A stretch of 59,742 bases of DNA from the NCBI GenBank assembly GCA_003248395.1, contig QFNA01000014.1, positions 1 through 59,742 of the forward strand, given 5' to 3'. The notes under the pieces are model-generated. The model was not told the origin of the DNA. It saw only the letters and a program-made list of their open reading frames with translations, and ran no database searches. This stretch comes from Citromicrobium sp. Its GTDB lineage: Bacteria; Pseudomonadota; Alphaproteobacteria; Sphingomonadales; Sphingomonadaceae. The translations under genes were made by a program, and so were the position numbers. Below are positions 18,650 to 26,589 of this stretch, one piece after another. Position 1 is the stretch's first letter; every line of letters begins with the position of its first letter.

Positions 18650-19860
18650 AAATGCTCTCCGGTGGATAGTTTCGTCAGGACCAGCGCGGACAGCGCCGCG
18701 CGCTCGCGGAGGGAAGCCACGATCATGAATTCGTCCGGGGAATGGATCGCGCCGCCGCGAACGCCCATGGTGTCGACCACGGGTACGCCGGTGGCGGCGA
18801 TATTGTTGCCATCACAAACGCCGCCGGTCGATTTCCAGCCGATGGACTGGCCGAGTTCGGCACCGCAGGCCTTGACCAGATCGAACAGACGCTGTGCCTT
18901 TCCGTCGACCGGTTTGGGCGGGCGGGTTACGCCGCCGTGTCGGTGGATGCCGACTTCGTGTTCGGCCTCGATCAGGGTGAGGATTGCGTCCAGTTCGCCG
19001 TCGAAGCGGTTCATCGCGTCGGTGGATTTGGGACGGATGTTGAACCGCAGCACGGCAAGATGGGGGACGACATTGTTGGCCGCGCCGCCTTCGATCTTCG
19101 CAGGGTTCACCGTGATGTCCTCCGCCTCGAGAGCCTTGATCCGCAGGACGAGATCGCTGGCAGCGACGATGGCGTTGCGCCCGTCATGGGGGTTGCGGCC
19201 CGCGTGGGCACTGCGTCCGGTGATCGTGATCGAATAATTTCCGGTACCGCCGCGTGCGTGGGCGAGCGTGCCGTCGGGCAGGGCGCTCGGTTCGTACGTC
19301 AGGGCGGCATATTTTCCGCGCGCCAGTTCCTCGATCAAGCCGCGACTGGCGAGGCTGCCGGTTTCCTCGTCCGAATTGATCATCACGTCGTAGCCAACGC
19401 GCTGCGCGGCAGCGGTTTTCTCGAACAGTTTGAGCGCGTGGAGGATGACGTTGAGACCGCCTTTCATGTCGGCGGTACCGGGGCCGTTGATCGTTTCGTC
19501 GTCGAGCCAGTTCACCTCCTGAAACGGGTGGTCGACGGGGAAGACCGTGTCCATGTGACCGGTCAAAACGAAGCGGCGGTCCGCTTCGGGGCGGACGCGC
19601 AGGACGAGATGCTGGCCGTGCGGCTTCTCGAACGCGCGACCGTCCGCCGCGATCGCCGTGACTTCCGCCGCGTTTACTAGCGCGACCTCGCCGGGAAGCG
19701 CCGCGAATGCGTCCGCGAGCACGCCGGCCATGAGCGCGAGCCCGTCGAGATTGGCCGTGCCGGTGTTGATCGCGGCCCAGGCCTGCACCTCGCGCAGCAT
19801 CGTGTCGGCATCGATGGCGTCGAGGAAGGCTTGCGGGGCAGTTTCGGGTTTCATCGGCAC
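18646..19860 (-). CDS. M20-family metallopeptidase/amidohydrolase in the ast operon
   Basis: A 404-residue M20 enzyme (carboxypeptidase G2/ArgE/DapE type). The first metal site is FVLTGHMDTVFPVDHP, the bridging Asp is in GPGTADMKGGLNV, and the catalytic Glu is in INSDEETGSLASRG. The lid domain includes TGRSAHAGRNPHDGRNA, and the C-terminal metal His is in RGGAIHSPDEFM. It is the first gene of the coupled set with astA and astB. The standard AST pathway ends with AstE, an M14-type succinylglutamate desuccinylase; this M20 protein could replace it or deacylate a related intermediate. That is an inference from position. Confidence 0.88.
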   Translation of the reverse strand: MPMKPETAPQAFLDAIDADTMLREVQAWAAINTGTANLDGLALMAGVLADAFAALPGEVALVNAAEVTAIAADGRAFEKPHGQHLVLRVRPEADRRFVLTGHMDTVFPVDHPFQEVNWLDDETINGPGTADMKGGLNVILHALKLFEKTAAAQRVGYDVMINSDEETGSLASRGLIEELARGKYAALTYEPSALPDGTLAHARGGTGNYSITITGRSAHAGRNPHDGRNAIVAASDLVLRIKALEAEDITVNPAKIEGGAANNVVPHLAVLRFNIRPKSTDAMNRFDGELDAILTLIEAEHEVGIHRHGGVTRPPKPVDGKAQRLFDLVKACGAELGQSIGWKSTGGVCDGNNIAATGVPVVDTMGVRGGAIHSPDEFMIVASLRERAALSALVLTKLSTGEHL

Positions 19861-19987
19861 CGTCCTTAAGGGTCAGGCGAGGCAAGTCCACCCCATGCCT
19901 TGCATTCGTCAACCGGCGGCGGCATAGGTCGTGCCGCTCCTCCCCGGGTCCACATCGCTAGTCGCTCGATAACCCTCAAGGAGTTCC

Positions 19988-22090
19988 ATGACCCAATATG
20001 TGACGCGTGCCGGTATCGAAACCGATCCGGCCCTTGCGACCTTTGTCGATGAAGAGGTGCTGGCCCCACTCGGTCGCGATCCGAAGGAATTCTGGCAGGG
20101 TCTCGCAAAACTGCTGGCCGAATTCGCGCCGCGCAATGCCGCCCTGTTGGAAAAGCGCGAGGATCTGCAGGCGAAGATCGACGCGTGGCATGGCGAGCGC
20201 GCCGGTCAGCCGCATGACGCCGCAGCCTATCGCGCATTTCTGGAGGACATCGGATACCTCGTGCCCGAGCCGGGCGACTTCACGATCGGCACCGAGAATG
20301 TCGATCCCGAAATCGCGACCATGGCTGGACCGCAGCTGGTCGTGCCGATCCTCAATGCGCGTTTCCTGCTCAACGCCGCCAACGCGCGCTGGGGCAGCCT
20401 GTACGATGCATTCTATGGCACCGACGTGCTCGATGCGCCTGCCGCAAGGCCGGGCGGCTATGACGAAGAGCGCGGCGCGGCAGTCGTTGCGGCGGCGAAG
20501 CGGTTCATGGACGAAGCCGTCCCGCTTGCCAACGGAATGACCTGGGCAGAGCTGGAAGCTCCGTGGAACAACGACCTCTCGATCGCCGACGAAAGCCAGT
20601 ATGTCGGCCAGACCGCAAAGGGCCGCCTGTTCCGCCATAACGGGTTGCATATCGAGGTGCAGTTCGACCGCGAACATCCGGTCGGTCGCAACGACCCGGC
20701 AGGCATATCGGATATCGTCCTCGAAGCGGCGCTGACTACCATCGCCGATTGCGAGGATTCGGTGGCGGCGGTCGATGCGGAGGACAAGCTGCTGGCCTAT
20801 CGCAACTGGCTCGGCATCATCCGCGGCGACCTCTCTGAAAGTTTCGAGAAAGGCGGCAAGACGCTGACCCGCGAATTGGCTGGCGATGTCTCCTACACCG
20901 ATGGCGAGGGGCAGCAGCACGCGTTGCCCGGCCGCAGCCTGATGTTCGTGCGCAATGTCGGCCACCTGATGACCAATCCGGCGATGCGCTGGGATGGCAA
21001 GGAAATCCCCGAGGGCATTCTCGACGCCGTCGTAACCTCGGCCATCGGCGCTATGGATGTCGCAGGGCTGGGCCGATATGGCAATTCACGCTGCGGCTCG
21101 ATCTATATCGTGAAGCCCAAGATGCACGGGCCCGAAGAATGCGCCTTCACCAACGATCTGTTCGACGCGGTGGAGGACCTGCTCGACCTGCCGCGCCATA
21201 CGATCAAGGTCGGGGTGATGGACGAGGAACGGCGGACCAGCGCCAACCTCGCCGCTTGTATTCACGCGGTGAAAGACCGCATCGTCTTCATCAACACGGG
21301 CTTCCTCGACCGGACGGGCGACGAAATCCACACCTCGATGCGCGCCGGCCCGATGATGCGCAAGGGCGAGATGAAGAACGCCGCCTGGCTCAAGGCCTAT
21401 GAGGCCCGCAATGTCGGAATCGGGCTGAAACACGGGCTTTCCGGCCGGGCGCAGATTGGCAAGGGCATGTGGGCGGCGCCCGACCTGATGGGCCAGATGA
21501 TGCTGGAAAAGATCGGCCATTTGCGCGCGGGGGCCAATACCGCATGGGTGCCGAGCCCGACCGCGGCAACGCTCCATGCAATCCACTATCACCGCGAGGA
21601 CGTGTTCACGATCCAGAAGGGTCTGGGCGCGGTGCCGGGTCTCGACGACCTCCTCGCCATTCCGCTGGCGGATGGGGTGAACTGGTCTGCGGAGGACATT
21701 GCCGAGGAGTTGGACAATAATTGCCAGGGCCTGCTCGGCTATGTGGTGCGCTGGGTGGATCAGGGCGTCGGCTGTTCCAAGGTGCCGGACATCAACGATG
21801 TCGGGCTGATGGAAGACCGCGCGACGCTCCGCATCAGCTCGCAGCATATCGCCAACTGGTTGCTGCATGGCGTGATTTCCGAAGAGCAGGTGATGGATTC
21901 GCTGCGACGCATGGCGTCCAAGGTGGACGCGCAGAATGCGGGCGATCCGTTCTACGAACCATTGCTAGAAAACGAGGACGGCCGGGCATTCAGCGCGGCC
22001 AGAGATTTGATCTTCAAGGGCGTCGAACAGCCCAGCGGCTATACCGAGCCGCTGCTGCATGCGTGGCGCCTGAAGAAGAAGAGCGGGTAG
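19988..22090 (+). CDS. glcB: Malate synthase G
   Basis: A 700-residue malate synthase of the G type. It starts MTQYVTRAGIETDPALATFV after CAAGGAG. Landmarks are the MedDEatV-like region DCEDSVAAVDAEDKLLAYRN, YIVKPKMHGPEECAFTNDLF, GVMDEERRTSANL and the C-terminus GYTEPLLHAWRL. It condenses glyoxylate with acetyl-CoA to malate. No isocitrate lyase proper lies next to it; the PEP-mutase-like protein at 54.8 kb is a relative but lacks the classical ICL signature. Promoter and regulator are not evident in the 127-base upstream spacer. Confidence 0.96.
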   Translation: MTQYVTRAGIETDPALATFVDEEVLAPLGRDPKEFWQGLAKLLAEFAPRNAALLEKREDLQAKIDAWHGERAGQPHDAAAYRAFLEDIGYLVPEPGDFTIGTENVDPEIATMAGPQLVVPILNARFLLNAANARWGSLYDAFYGTDVLDAPAARPGGYDEERGAAVVAAAKRFMDEAVPLANGMTWAELEAPWNNDLSIADESQYVGQTAKGRLFRHNGLHIEVQFDREHPVGRNDPAGISDIVLEAALTTIADCEDSVAAVDAEDKLLAYRNWLGIIRGDLSESFEKGGKTLTRELAGDVSYTDGEGQQHALPGRSLMFVRNVGHLMTNPAMRWDGKEIPEGILDAVVTSAIGAMDVAGLGRYGNSRCGSIYIVKPKMHGPEECAFTNDLFDAVEDLLDLPRHTIKVGVMDEERRTSANLAACIHAVKDRIVFINTGFLDRTGDEIHTSMRAGPMMRKGEMKNAAWLKAYEARNVGIGLKHGLSGRAQIGKGMWAAPDLMGQMMLEKIGHLRAGANTAWVPSPTAATLHAIHYHREDVFTIQKGLGAVPGLDDLLAIPLADGVNWSAEDIAEELDNNCQGLLGYVVRWVDQGVGCSKVPDINDVGLMEDRATLRISSQHIANWLLHGVISEEQVMDSLRRMASKVDAQNAGDPFYEPLLENEDGRAFSAARDLIFKGVEQPSGYTEPLLHAWRLKKKSG

Positions 22091-22138
22091 CGGGCCGATC
22101 GCGATGGCAGTCGGCTGGCGGCACATGAACCGCCGGAG

Positions 22139-22531
22139 GTGTTTGCCAATCGGCTGGCGCTTTTTCCGGCAGGCTGTCTGGTGTGTGCCAGCGAAGACGG
22201 GGTGGTCGGCTATCTGTTGAGCCATCCGTGGGTCAGCGAGAACCCGCCCGAACTCGGTGCAATCCTGCCATCGCTTCCGGCCCAGCCGGATAGCCTGTAC
22301 CTGCACGATATTGCCCTGTTGCCGGACGCGCGGGCAGGCGGGCATGGCGCTGCCGCGCTCGAGCACTGCCTTGCGCTGGCGCGGGCAGAGAAGCTCGCCT
22401 GCATCGAACTGGTCGCCGTGGGCGGGGCGGAAAGCTATTGGCGCAAGCAGGGTTTCGAGACCGTGGCCAATCGCAAGGCCGAGGCCTATGGCAAGGGCAG
22501 TTGCCTGATGCGCTATCGCATTGCAGGATGA
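22139..22531 (+). CDS. GNAT-family acetyltransferase, apparently N-terminally truncated
   Basis: From GTG 22139 the frame gives 130 residues: FANRLALFPAGCLVCASEDG, YLHDIALLPDARAGGHGAAA (acetyl-CoA loop, R-x-G-G-x-G) and YWRKQGFETVANRKAEAYGK. The family-like sequence continues upstream of this start in the same frame (RLAAHEPPEV) until the glcB stop at 22088-22090, with no ATG. The first beta strand and helix expected of a GNAT (about 20-25 residues) are absent. The GTG has GGAG directly against it, a poor spacing. It is therefore probably a 5'-deleted gene or a gene whose start was lost. Confidence 0.6.
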   Translation: MFANRLALFPAGCLVCASEDGVVGYLLSHPWVSENPPELGAILPSLPAQPDSLYLHDIALLPDARAGGHGAAALEHCLALARAEKLACIELVAVGGAESYWRKQGFETVANRKAEAYGKGSCLMRYRIAG

Positions 22532-22554
22532 CGGCGGAAACGAGGGAGGCGGAA

Positions 22555-22935
22555 ATGGCCAAGGTGCTGGGATTGGGCGGTTTGTTCTTCAAGTCGAAGG
22601 ATCCGGCGGCGATGCGCGAATGGTATGGCAAGGTGCTGGGCATCGAATCGCAGGAATGGGGAACGGTCTTCACGCCCGACGCGGCGGCGGCCCATCCCGG
22701 TGCAGGCACGGTGTTCGCGCCCTTCGCAGCGGATACCGACTATTTCGCGCCGTCCGACAAGGAATTCATGTTCAACCTGATGGTCGACGATCTCGATGCG
22801 ATGCTGGCGCGTTGCGGCGAGCACGGGGTCGAGCCGGTGAAGACCTTTCCCGAAGAAGCGAACGGGAAATTCGCACATTTCATGGACCCCGAAGGACGGA
22901 AAATCGAGCTGTGGGAGCCGAAGCCGATGGCCTGA
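22555..22935 (+). CDS. VOC-family (glyoxalase/bleomycin resistance-like) protein
   Basis: A 126-residue single VOC domain. ATG 22555 is chosen for the GGAGG at 22545-22549; an upstream ATG at 22528 forms an ATGA overlap with the GNAT stop and would add nine residues. The two beta-alpha-beta-beta-beta modules are seen in GLFFKSKDPAAMREWYGKVL and FMFNLMVDDLDAMLARCGEH, ending FMDPEGRKIELWEP with the metal-ligand Glu position. The substrate is unknown; these proteins range from glyoxalases to resistance proteins. Confidence 0.85.
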   Translation: MAKVLGLGGLFFKSKDPAAMREWYGKVLGIESQEWGTVFTPDAAAAHPGAGTVFAPFAADTDYFAPSDKEFMFNLMVDDLDAMLARCGEHGVEPVKTFPEEANGKFAHFMDPEGRKIELWEPKPMA

Positions 22936-22951
22936 GCCACGGGGACGCGGG

Positions 22952-23773
22952 TCAGCCCAGCGCCCTGGCGATGGCCACGAATTCGTCCACGGTCAGCGTC
23001 TCGGCGCGCCTTTGCGCGTCGATGCCGAGGCGCTGAAGCGCTTCATCCGCGCCCTGAACCGCTTTCAGACTCTGGCGCAACATCTTGCGGCGCTGGCCGA
23101 AGGCGGCCTCGGTCACTTTTTCCAGGACGCGAGGTGACACTCCGGCGGGCATTTCGCCGGGTACGACATGCACGATGGCGCTCATCACCTTGGGCGGCGG
23201 GGTGAAGGCGCTGCGGTGAACCTTCATCGCCAGCTTCGCCTGCGCACGCCACTGCGCCAGCACGGCGAGGCGGCCATAGGCGGAGGTGCCGGGCCGGGCG
23301 ACGATGCGCTGGGCGACTTCCTGCTGGAACATCAGCGTCAGGCTGGTCCACAGCGGGGGCCAATCCTGCCCGGCCAGCCAGCGCACGAACAGCGCCGTGC
23401 CGACATTATAGGGCAGGTTGGACAGCACGGCGAAGGGTTCGCCGTCCATGAGTTCGGCATGGTCGAGTTTGAGGGCGTCGCCTGCGACCACCCGGAGCCG
23501 ACCGGGAAAGGCTTCGCCGAGTTCGGCCAGTGCGGGCAGGCAGCGGCGGTCCATTTCAATGGCCGTGACCTGTGCCCCTGCGCGCAGCAGTGCGCGGGTC
23601 AGGCCGCCGGGGCCGGGACCGACTTCGAGGACTTGCTTGCCATTGAGGTTGCCGGGAACCGCGGCGATGCGGCCCAGCAATTGCTCGTCGAACAGGAAGT
23701 TCTGGCCCAGCGCCTTCGACGCGGAAAGGCCATGGCGCGCGATGACCTCGCGCAAGGGGGGGAGATCGGTCAC
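22952..23773 (-). CDS. rsmA: 16S rRNA dimethyladenosine transferase RsmA (KsgA)
   Basis: A 273-residue enzyme. GTG 23771-23773 is taken as start because the family begins near MTDLPPLREVIARHGLSASK; upstream codons run into repeat DNA. Motifs are KALGQNFLFD, the SAM site LEVGPGPGGLTRALL (about residues 46-60), IEMDRR, and the catalytic NLPY motif in LSNLPYNVGT. It dimethylates two adenines in the 3'-terminal helix of 16S rRNA. It is the last gene of lptD-surA-pdxA-rsmA, but an approximately 286-base repeat-rich gap separates it from pdxA. Confidence 0.94.
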   Translation of the reverse strand: MTDLPPLREVIARHGLSASKALGQNFLFDEQLLGRIAAVPGNLNGKQVLEVGPGPGGLTRALLRAGAQVTAIEMDRRCLPALAELGEAFPGRLRVVAGDALKLDHAELMDGEPFAVLSNLPYNVGTALFVRWLAGQDWPPLWTSLTLMFQQEVAQRIVARPGTSAYGRLAVLAQWRAQAKLAMKVHRSAFTPPPKVMSAIVHVVPGEMPAGVSPRVLEKVTEAAFGQRRKMLRQSLKAVQGADEALQRLGIDAQRRAETLTVDEFVAIARALG

Positions 23774-23775
23774 TG

Positions 23776-23857
23776 GCCCACCCCCAACCCCTCCCGCAAG
23801 CGGGAGGGGAGCGAGACTTGCCGAGCCGTAGGCGAGGGTAGTCGCAGCGGGGTGGGC
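23776..23857. repeat. Structured intergenic repeat element next to the rsmA start
   Basis: The ends are inverted (GCCCACCCC 23776-23784, GGGGTGGGC 23849-23857). Inside is a perfect 10-bp hairpin (CCCCTCCCGC 23788-23797, GCGGGAGGGG 23800-23809). This resembles the short mobile-like palindromic repeats scattered between genes in sphingomonads. It begins 3 bases upstream of the rsmA GTG, so it forms the 5' leader of rsmA. Confidence 0.75.
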
Positions 23858-23881
23858 AAGGCGCTGGCTGAAGCGTCGCTG

Positions 23882-24056
23882 GTTTCTCGCAGAGACCGCA
23901 GAGGCAAGCAGAGACGCAGAGATCGTGTGCCTGCGGCGAAGCCGCACTTCCGCATTGGAATTTCCGCCCGTGGCGGCATTTTGGGAGAAGAGGCGGCCAC
24001 GCCCCAAGCGCGACACCTCTGCGCCTTTCTTCCCTCTGCGATCTCTGCGCGAAACG
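23882..24056. repeat. Second intergenic repeat: about 42-bp imperfect inverted repeats
   Basis: The left arm near 23882-23923 (GTTTCTCGCAGAGACCGCAG...) and the right arm near 24015-24056 are inverted copies of a GCAGAGA-rich unit, closely similar over about 41 bases. The 90 bases between the arms hold no convincing gene. Such CGCAGAG repeats are common intergenic elements in sphingomonads. Coordinates are accurate to a few bases. Confidence 0.65.
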
Positions 24057-24059
24057 AAA

Positions 24060-25061
24060 TCATCCCAATGCCCGCCGCCCGGCAATCTCGCCCGCCATCT
24101 TCAGCGCGGCAAGCATCGCGCCGGGATCGGCGATGCCCTTGCCCGCGATGTCGAATGCGGTCCCGTGATCGGGGCTGGTGCGCACGATCGGCAGGCCGAG
24201 CGTGACGTTCACCCCTTCGTCGAAATCGAGCGCCTTGATCGGGACGAGCGCCTGATCGTGATACATCGCCAGCGCAGCATCGTAGGTCTGCCGGGCGCGG
24301 GGGGTGAACAGGGCATCGGCGGGGTGTGGGCCGGTGACCGCCATCCCTTCGCCCTGGAGCGCCTCGATCGCCGGAGCGATGATGCGCGCCTCTTCATCAC
24401 CGAACTTGCCGCCCTCGCCGGCATGGGGGTTGAGGCCGCAGACGGCGATACGCGGGATGGCAATGCCGAAATCGCGGCGCAGGGCCCGCTCCACGATGCG
24501 CGCGCGGTGTGCGATGAGGTCCGGCGACAGGCGCGCGGGCACCTCGGACAGGGCGCAATGCACGGTCAGCGGAACGGCGCGCAGGCTCGGCCCCGCCAGC
24601 ATCATCACCGCATCCTCGCGCTCCAGCCCGCAGACATCGGCGAGGAATTCGGTTTGCCCGGGATATTCGAAGCCGACGAGCGCCAGCTGCGCCTTGCTCA
24701 CCGGGGCAGTGACCACGCCGGCGGCCTGTCCCAGCAGCGCAAAGCGGGTCGCCTCGGCAAGCGAACCAAGCGCCAGCGCCGCGCCTTGATCGTCGGGTGC
24801 GCCGGGCGTGTAGCGGCAATCCTGCGTGCCGAGGACGGGCAGGCCCTGGTCGAAGACCTCGGCCGCGCGGCTTGCCTTTTCGATGGGGACGACCGGGCAA
24901 GCGATGCCGCGAGACCTGGCGGCGGCCTCCAGCACGCCGGCCCCGCCGACCACGAAAAAGGGCGCGAGGCCGTTGTCCCGGCGCCGCGCCCAGCTTTCGA
25001 CGATGATTTCGGGCCCGATCCCCGCCGGATCGCCAATCGAAACGGCGAGGGGAGCGGCCAT
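24060..25061 (-). CDS. pdxA: 4-hydroxythreonine-4-phosphate dehydrogenase PdxA
   Basis: A 333-residue enzyme of pyridoxal 5'-phosphate synthesis. The N-terminus LAVSIGDPAGIGPEI and later TAPVSKAQL, GLNPHAGEGGKFGDEE (metal His) and MYHDQALVPIK (metal His/Asp) are PdxA hallmarks. It oxidises 4-phospho-hydroxy-L-threonine with NAD(P)+. It starts 5 bases after the surA stop, consistent with one operon. Confidence 0.95.
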   Translation of the reverse strand: MAAPLAVSIGDPAGIGPEIIVESWARRRDNGLAPFFVVGGAGVLEAAARSRGIACPVVPIEKASRAAEVFDQGLPVLGTQDCRYTPGAPDDQGAALALGSLAEATRFALLGQAAGVVTAPVSKAQLALVGFEYPGQTEFLADVCGLEREDAVMMLAGPSLRAVPLTVHCALSEVPARLSPDLIAHRARIVERALRRDFGIAIPRIAVCGLNPHAGEGGKFGDEEARIIAPAIEALQGEGMAVTGPHPADALFTPRARQTYDAALAMYHDQALVPIKALDFDEGVNVTLGLPIVRTSPDHGTAFDIAGKGIADPGAMLAALKMAGEIAGRRALG

Positions 25062-25066
25062 TTGCG

Positions 25067-26458
25067 TCAGTTGTACTCGATATAGGCATCGTTGCGCAGG
25101 TCGCGCAGATAGCGCTGCGCCGCCCGGCCGATGCGTTCATCCTCGAGCTGCGATTGCACCTGGTCGAAGGTCGGACCTCCGCTCGTCTGCGGATCGTCGC
25201 GACCACACAGCATCAGCGTGCGGACGCCTTCCTCGATATTGCCGAACAGCGGCGTGGTTTCGCCGACCGCCAGGCTCAGCACGACCTGCTGGAGCTGGTC
25301 GGGGAGGGCGTTGGCGCGGATGTCGTTGGTCACGACGCTGGCGCCCAGTGCCGCCGCGGCCTCGTCGGCGCTGCCGCAGCCCTGCATCTGCTGCACACCG
25401 GCGGCAAACGCCTCCAGCTTGGCGCGATTCTGCGCCTCGTTCGCTCCGGGTTCGAAGGCGAGCTGGATCTGTTTCAGGCTGAGCATGGCGTCGGCGGGAT
25501 CGGCCATCAGCACCTGCCGTTTCTCGATCAGGTAGAGGATCGAATAGCCGCCGGGAATCTCGATCGGCCCGACCAGCTGGCCTGGCTGCATTTCGCGGGC
25601 GACATTCTCGAGCGCGGCGTTCTTGAGCTGGGGGAGGCGAATCCAGCCGAGATCGCCGCCGACAGCCGCCGTCGATGCCTCGGAGAACTGCCTTGCATAG
25701 GCGGCGAAACTGCCGCCCTGGCGCAGCTGTTCCACGATCTTGCGCGCATTGGCTTCGACCGATGCCTTGTTGGCGGGCGCGGCGGCGAGATAGATTTCGC
25801 CGATCCGGTATTCGTCGGTGCCCTTGGCGGCGTTCATGCGCGCCATCAGTTCGTTGACCTCTTCGGCCGAAACATTGACGAAGAAGGCCACCTTCTGCCG
25901 GAGCAGCCGCTGCCACGCCATTTCGCCCTGGATCTGGCGCTTGAGCGAGACGGGCGAGGATCCGACCGCGAGCAGGTACTGGTCCATTTCCGCCACGGGC
26001 CGGTTGTTCTGCGACGCAACGCGGGCGTAGGACTGGTTCACCTCTTCGGGAGTGACCACGATTTCCTCGGCTTCAGCGGCCTGGATCTGCAGCGTTTCGT
26101 CGATCAAATTGCGCAGCACCTGCGCCCGGACGCGTTGCATCTCCTCGGCCGAAATCTCGGTCTGGCTGGCATCGACCAGCAGCGCCACGCGATGGTCGAG
26201 ATCGGTGCCGGTAATGACATGCCCGTTCACCACGGCGGTCGCCTTGCGGACATTCGGGTCCGGGTTGGTCAGCATGGTGAGTTCTTGCGGCAGGTTGAGG
26301 CTGGCCTGCGCCTGTGCATCGGCTTCGGCCTGGGCTGCTTCGGCAGTGGCTTCCTCTTGCGAGGCAGCGGCGTCCTGCGCCTGCAATGCGATGGGTGCAG
26401 CAGCAAGCGCGAGTGCGGCGGCAAGGCCGGGAATCTTGGTAAGGACTGTGGCGTTCAC
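25067..26458 (-). CDS. surA: Periplasmic peptidyl-prolyl isomerase/chaperone SurA
   Basis: The GTG at 26456-26458 gives 463 residues starting with a signal peptide (VNATVLTKIPGLAAALALAAAPIALQAQ). A Gln/Ala/Glu-rich linker follows, then the SurA N-terminal chaperone domain (VVNGHVITGTDLDHRVALLV) and parvulin-type PPIase domains (GGSFAAYARQFSEASTAAVGGDLGW; GPIEIPGGYSILYLIEKR). It escorts outer-membrane proteins, including the LptD encoded directly upstream, to the BAM complex. The frame is open further upstream without a better start. Confidence 0.9.
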   Translation of the reverse strand: MNATVLTKIPGLAAALALAAAPIALQAQDAAASQEEATAEAAQAEADAQAQASLNLPQELTMLTNPDPNVRKATAVVNGHVITGTDLDHRVALLVDASQTEISAEEMQRVRAQVLRNLIDETLQIQAAEAEEIVVTPEEVNQSYARVASQNNRPVAEMDQYLLAVGSSPVSLKRQIQGEMAWQRLLRQKVAFFVNVSAEEVNELMARMNAAKGTDEYRIGEIYLAAAPANKASVEANARKIVEQLRQGGSFAAYARQFSEASTAAVGGDLGWIRLPQLKNAALENVAREMQPGQLVGPIEIPGGYSILYLIEKRQVLMADPADAMLSLKQIQLAFEPGANEAQNRAKLEAFAAGVQQMQGCGSADEAAAALGASVVTNDIRANALPDQLQQVVLSLAVGETTPLFGNIEEGVRTLMLCGRDDPQTSGGPTFDQVQSQLEDERIGRAAQRYLRDLRNDAYIEYN

Positions 26459-26589
26459 GCGTGTCGTTCCATTTGCGGCGCATGGTCTGCGCCCGGGTAA
26501 ATTGCGGAATTGCCGCACCGCGGCTTAACCGTTGCTGATTGTTTCGTGCGGATAGCGGCAATGGCGAGCGCTGCCAACCACGATGGCGA

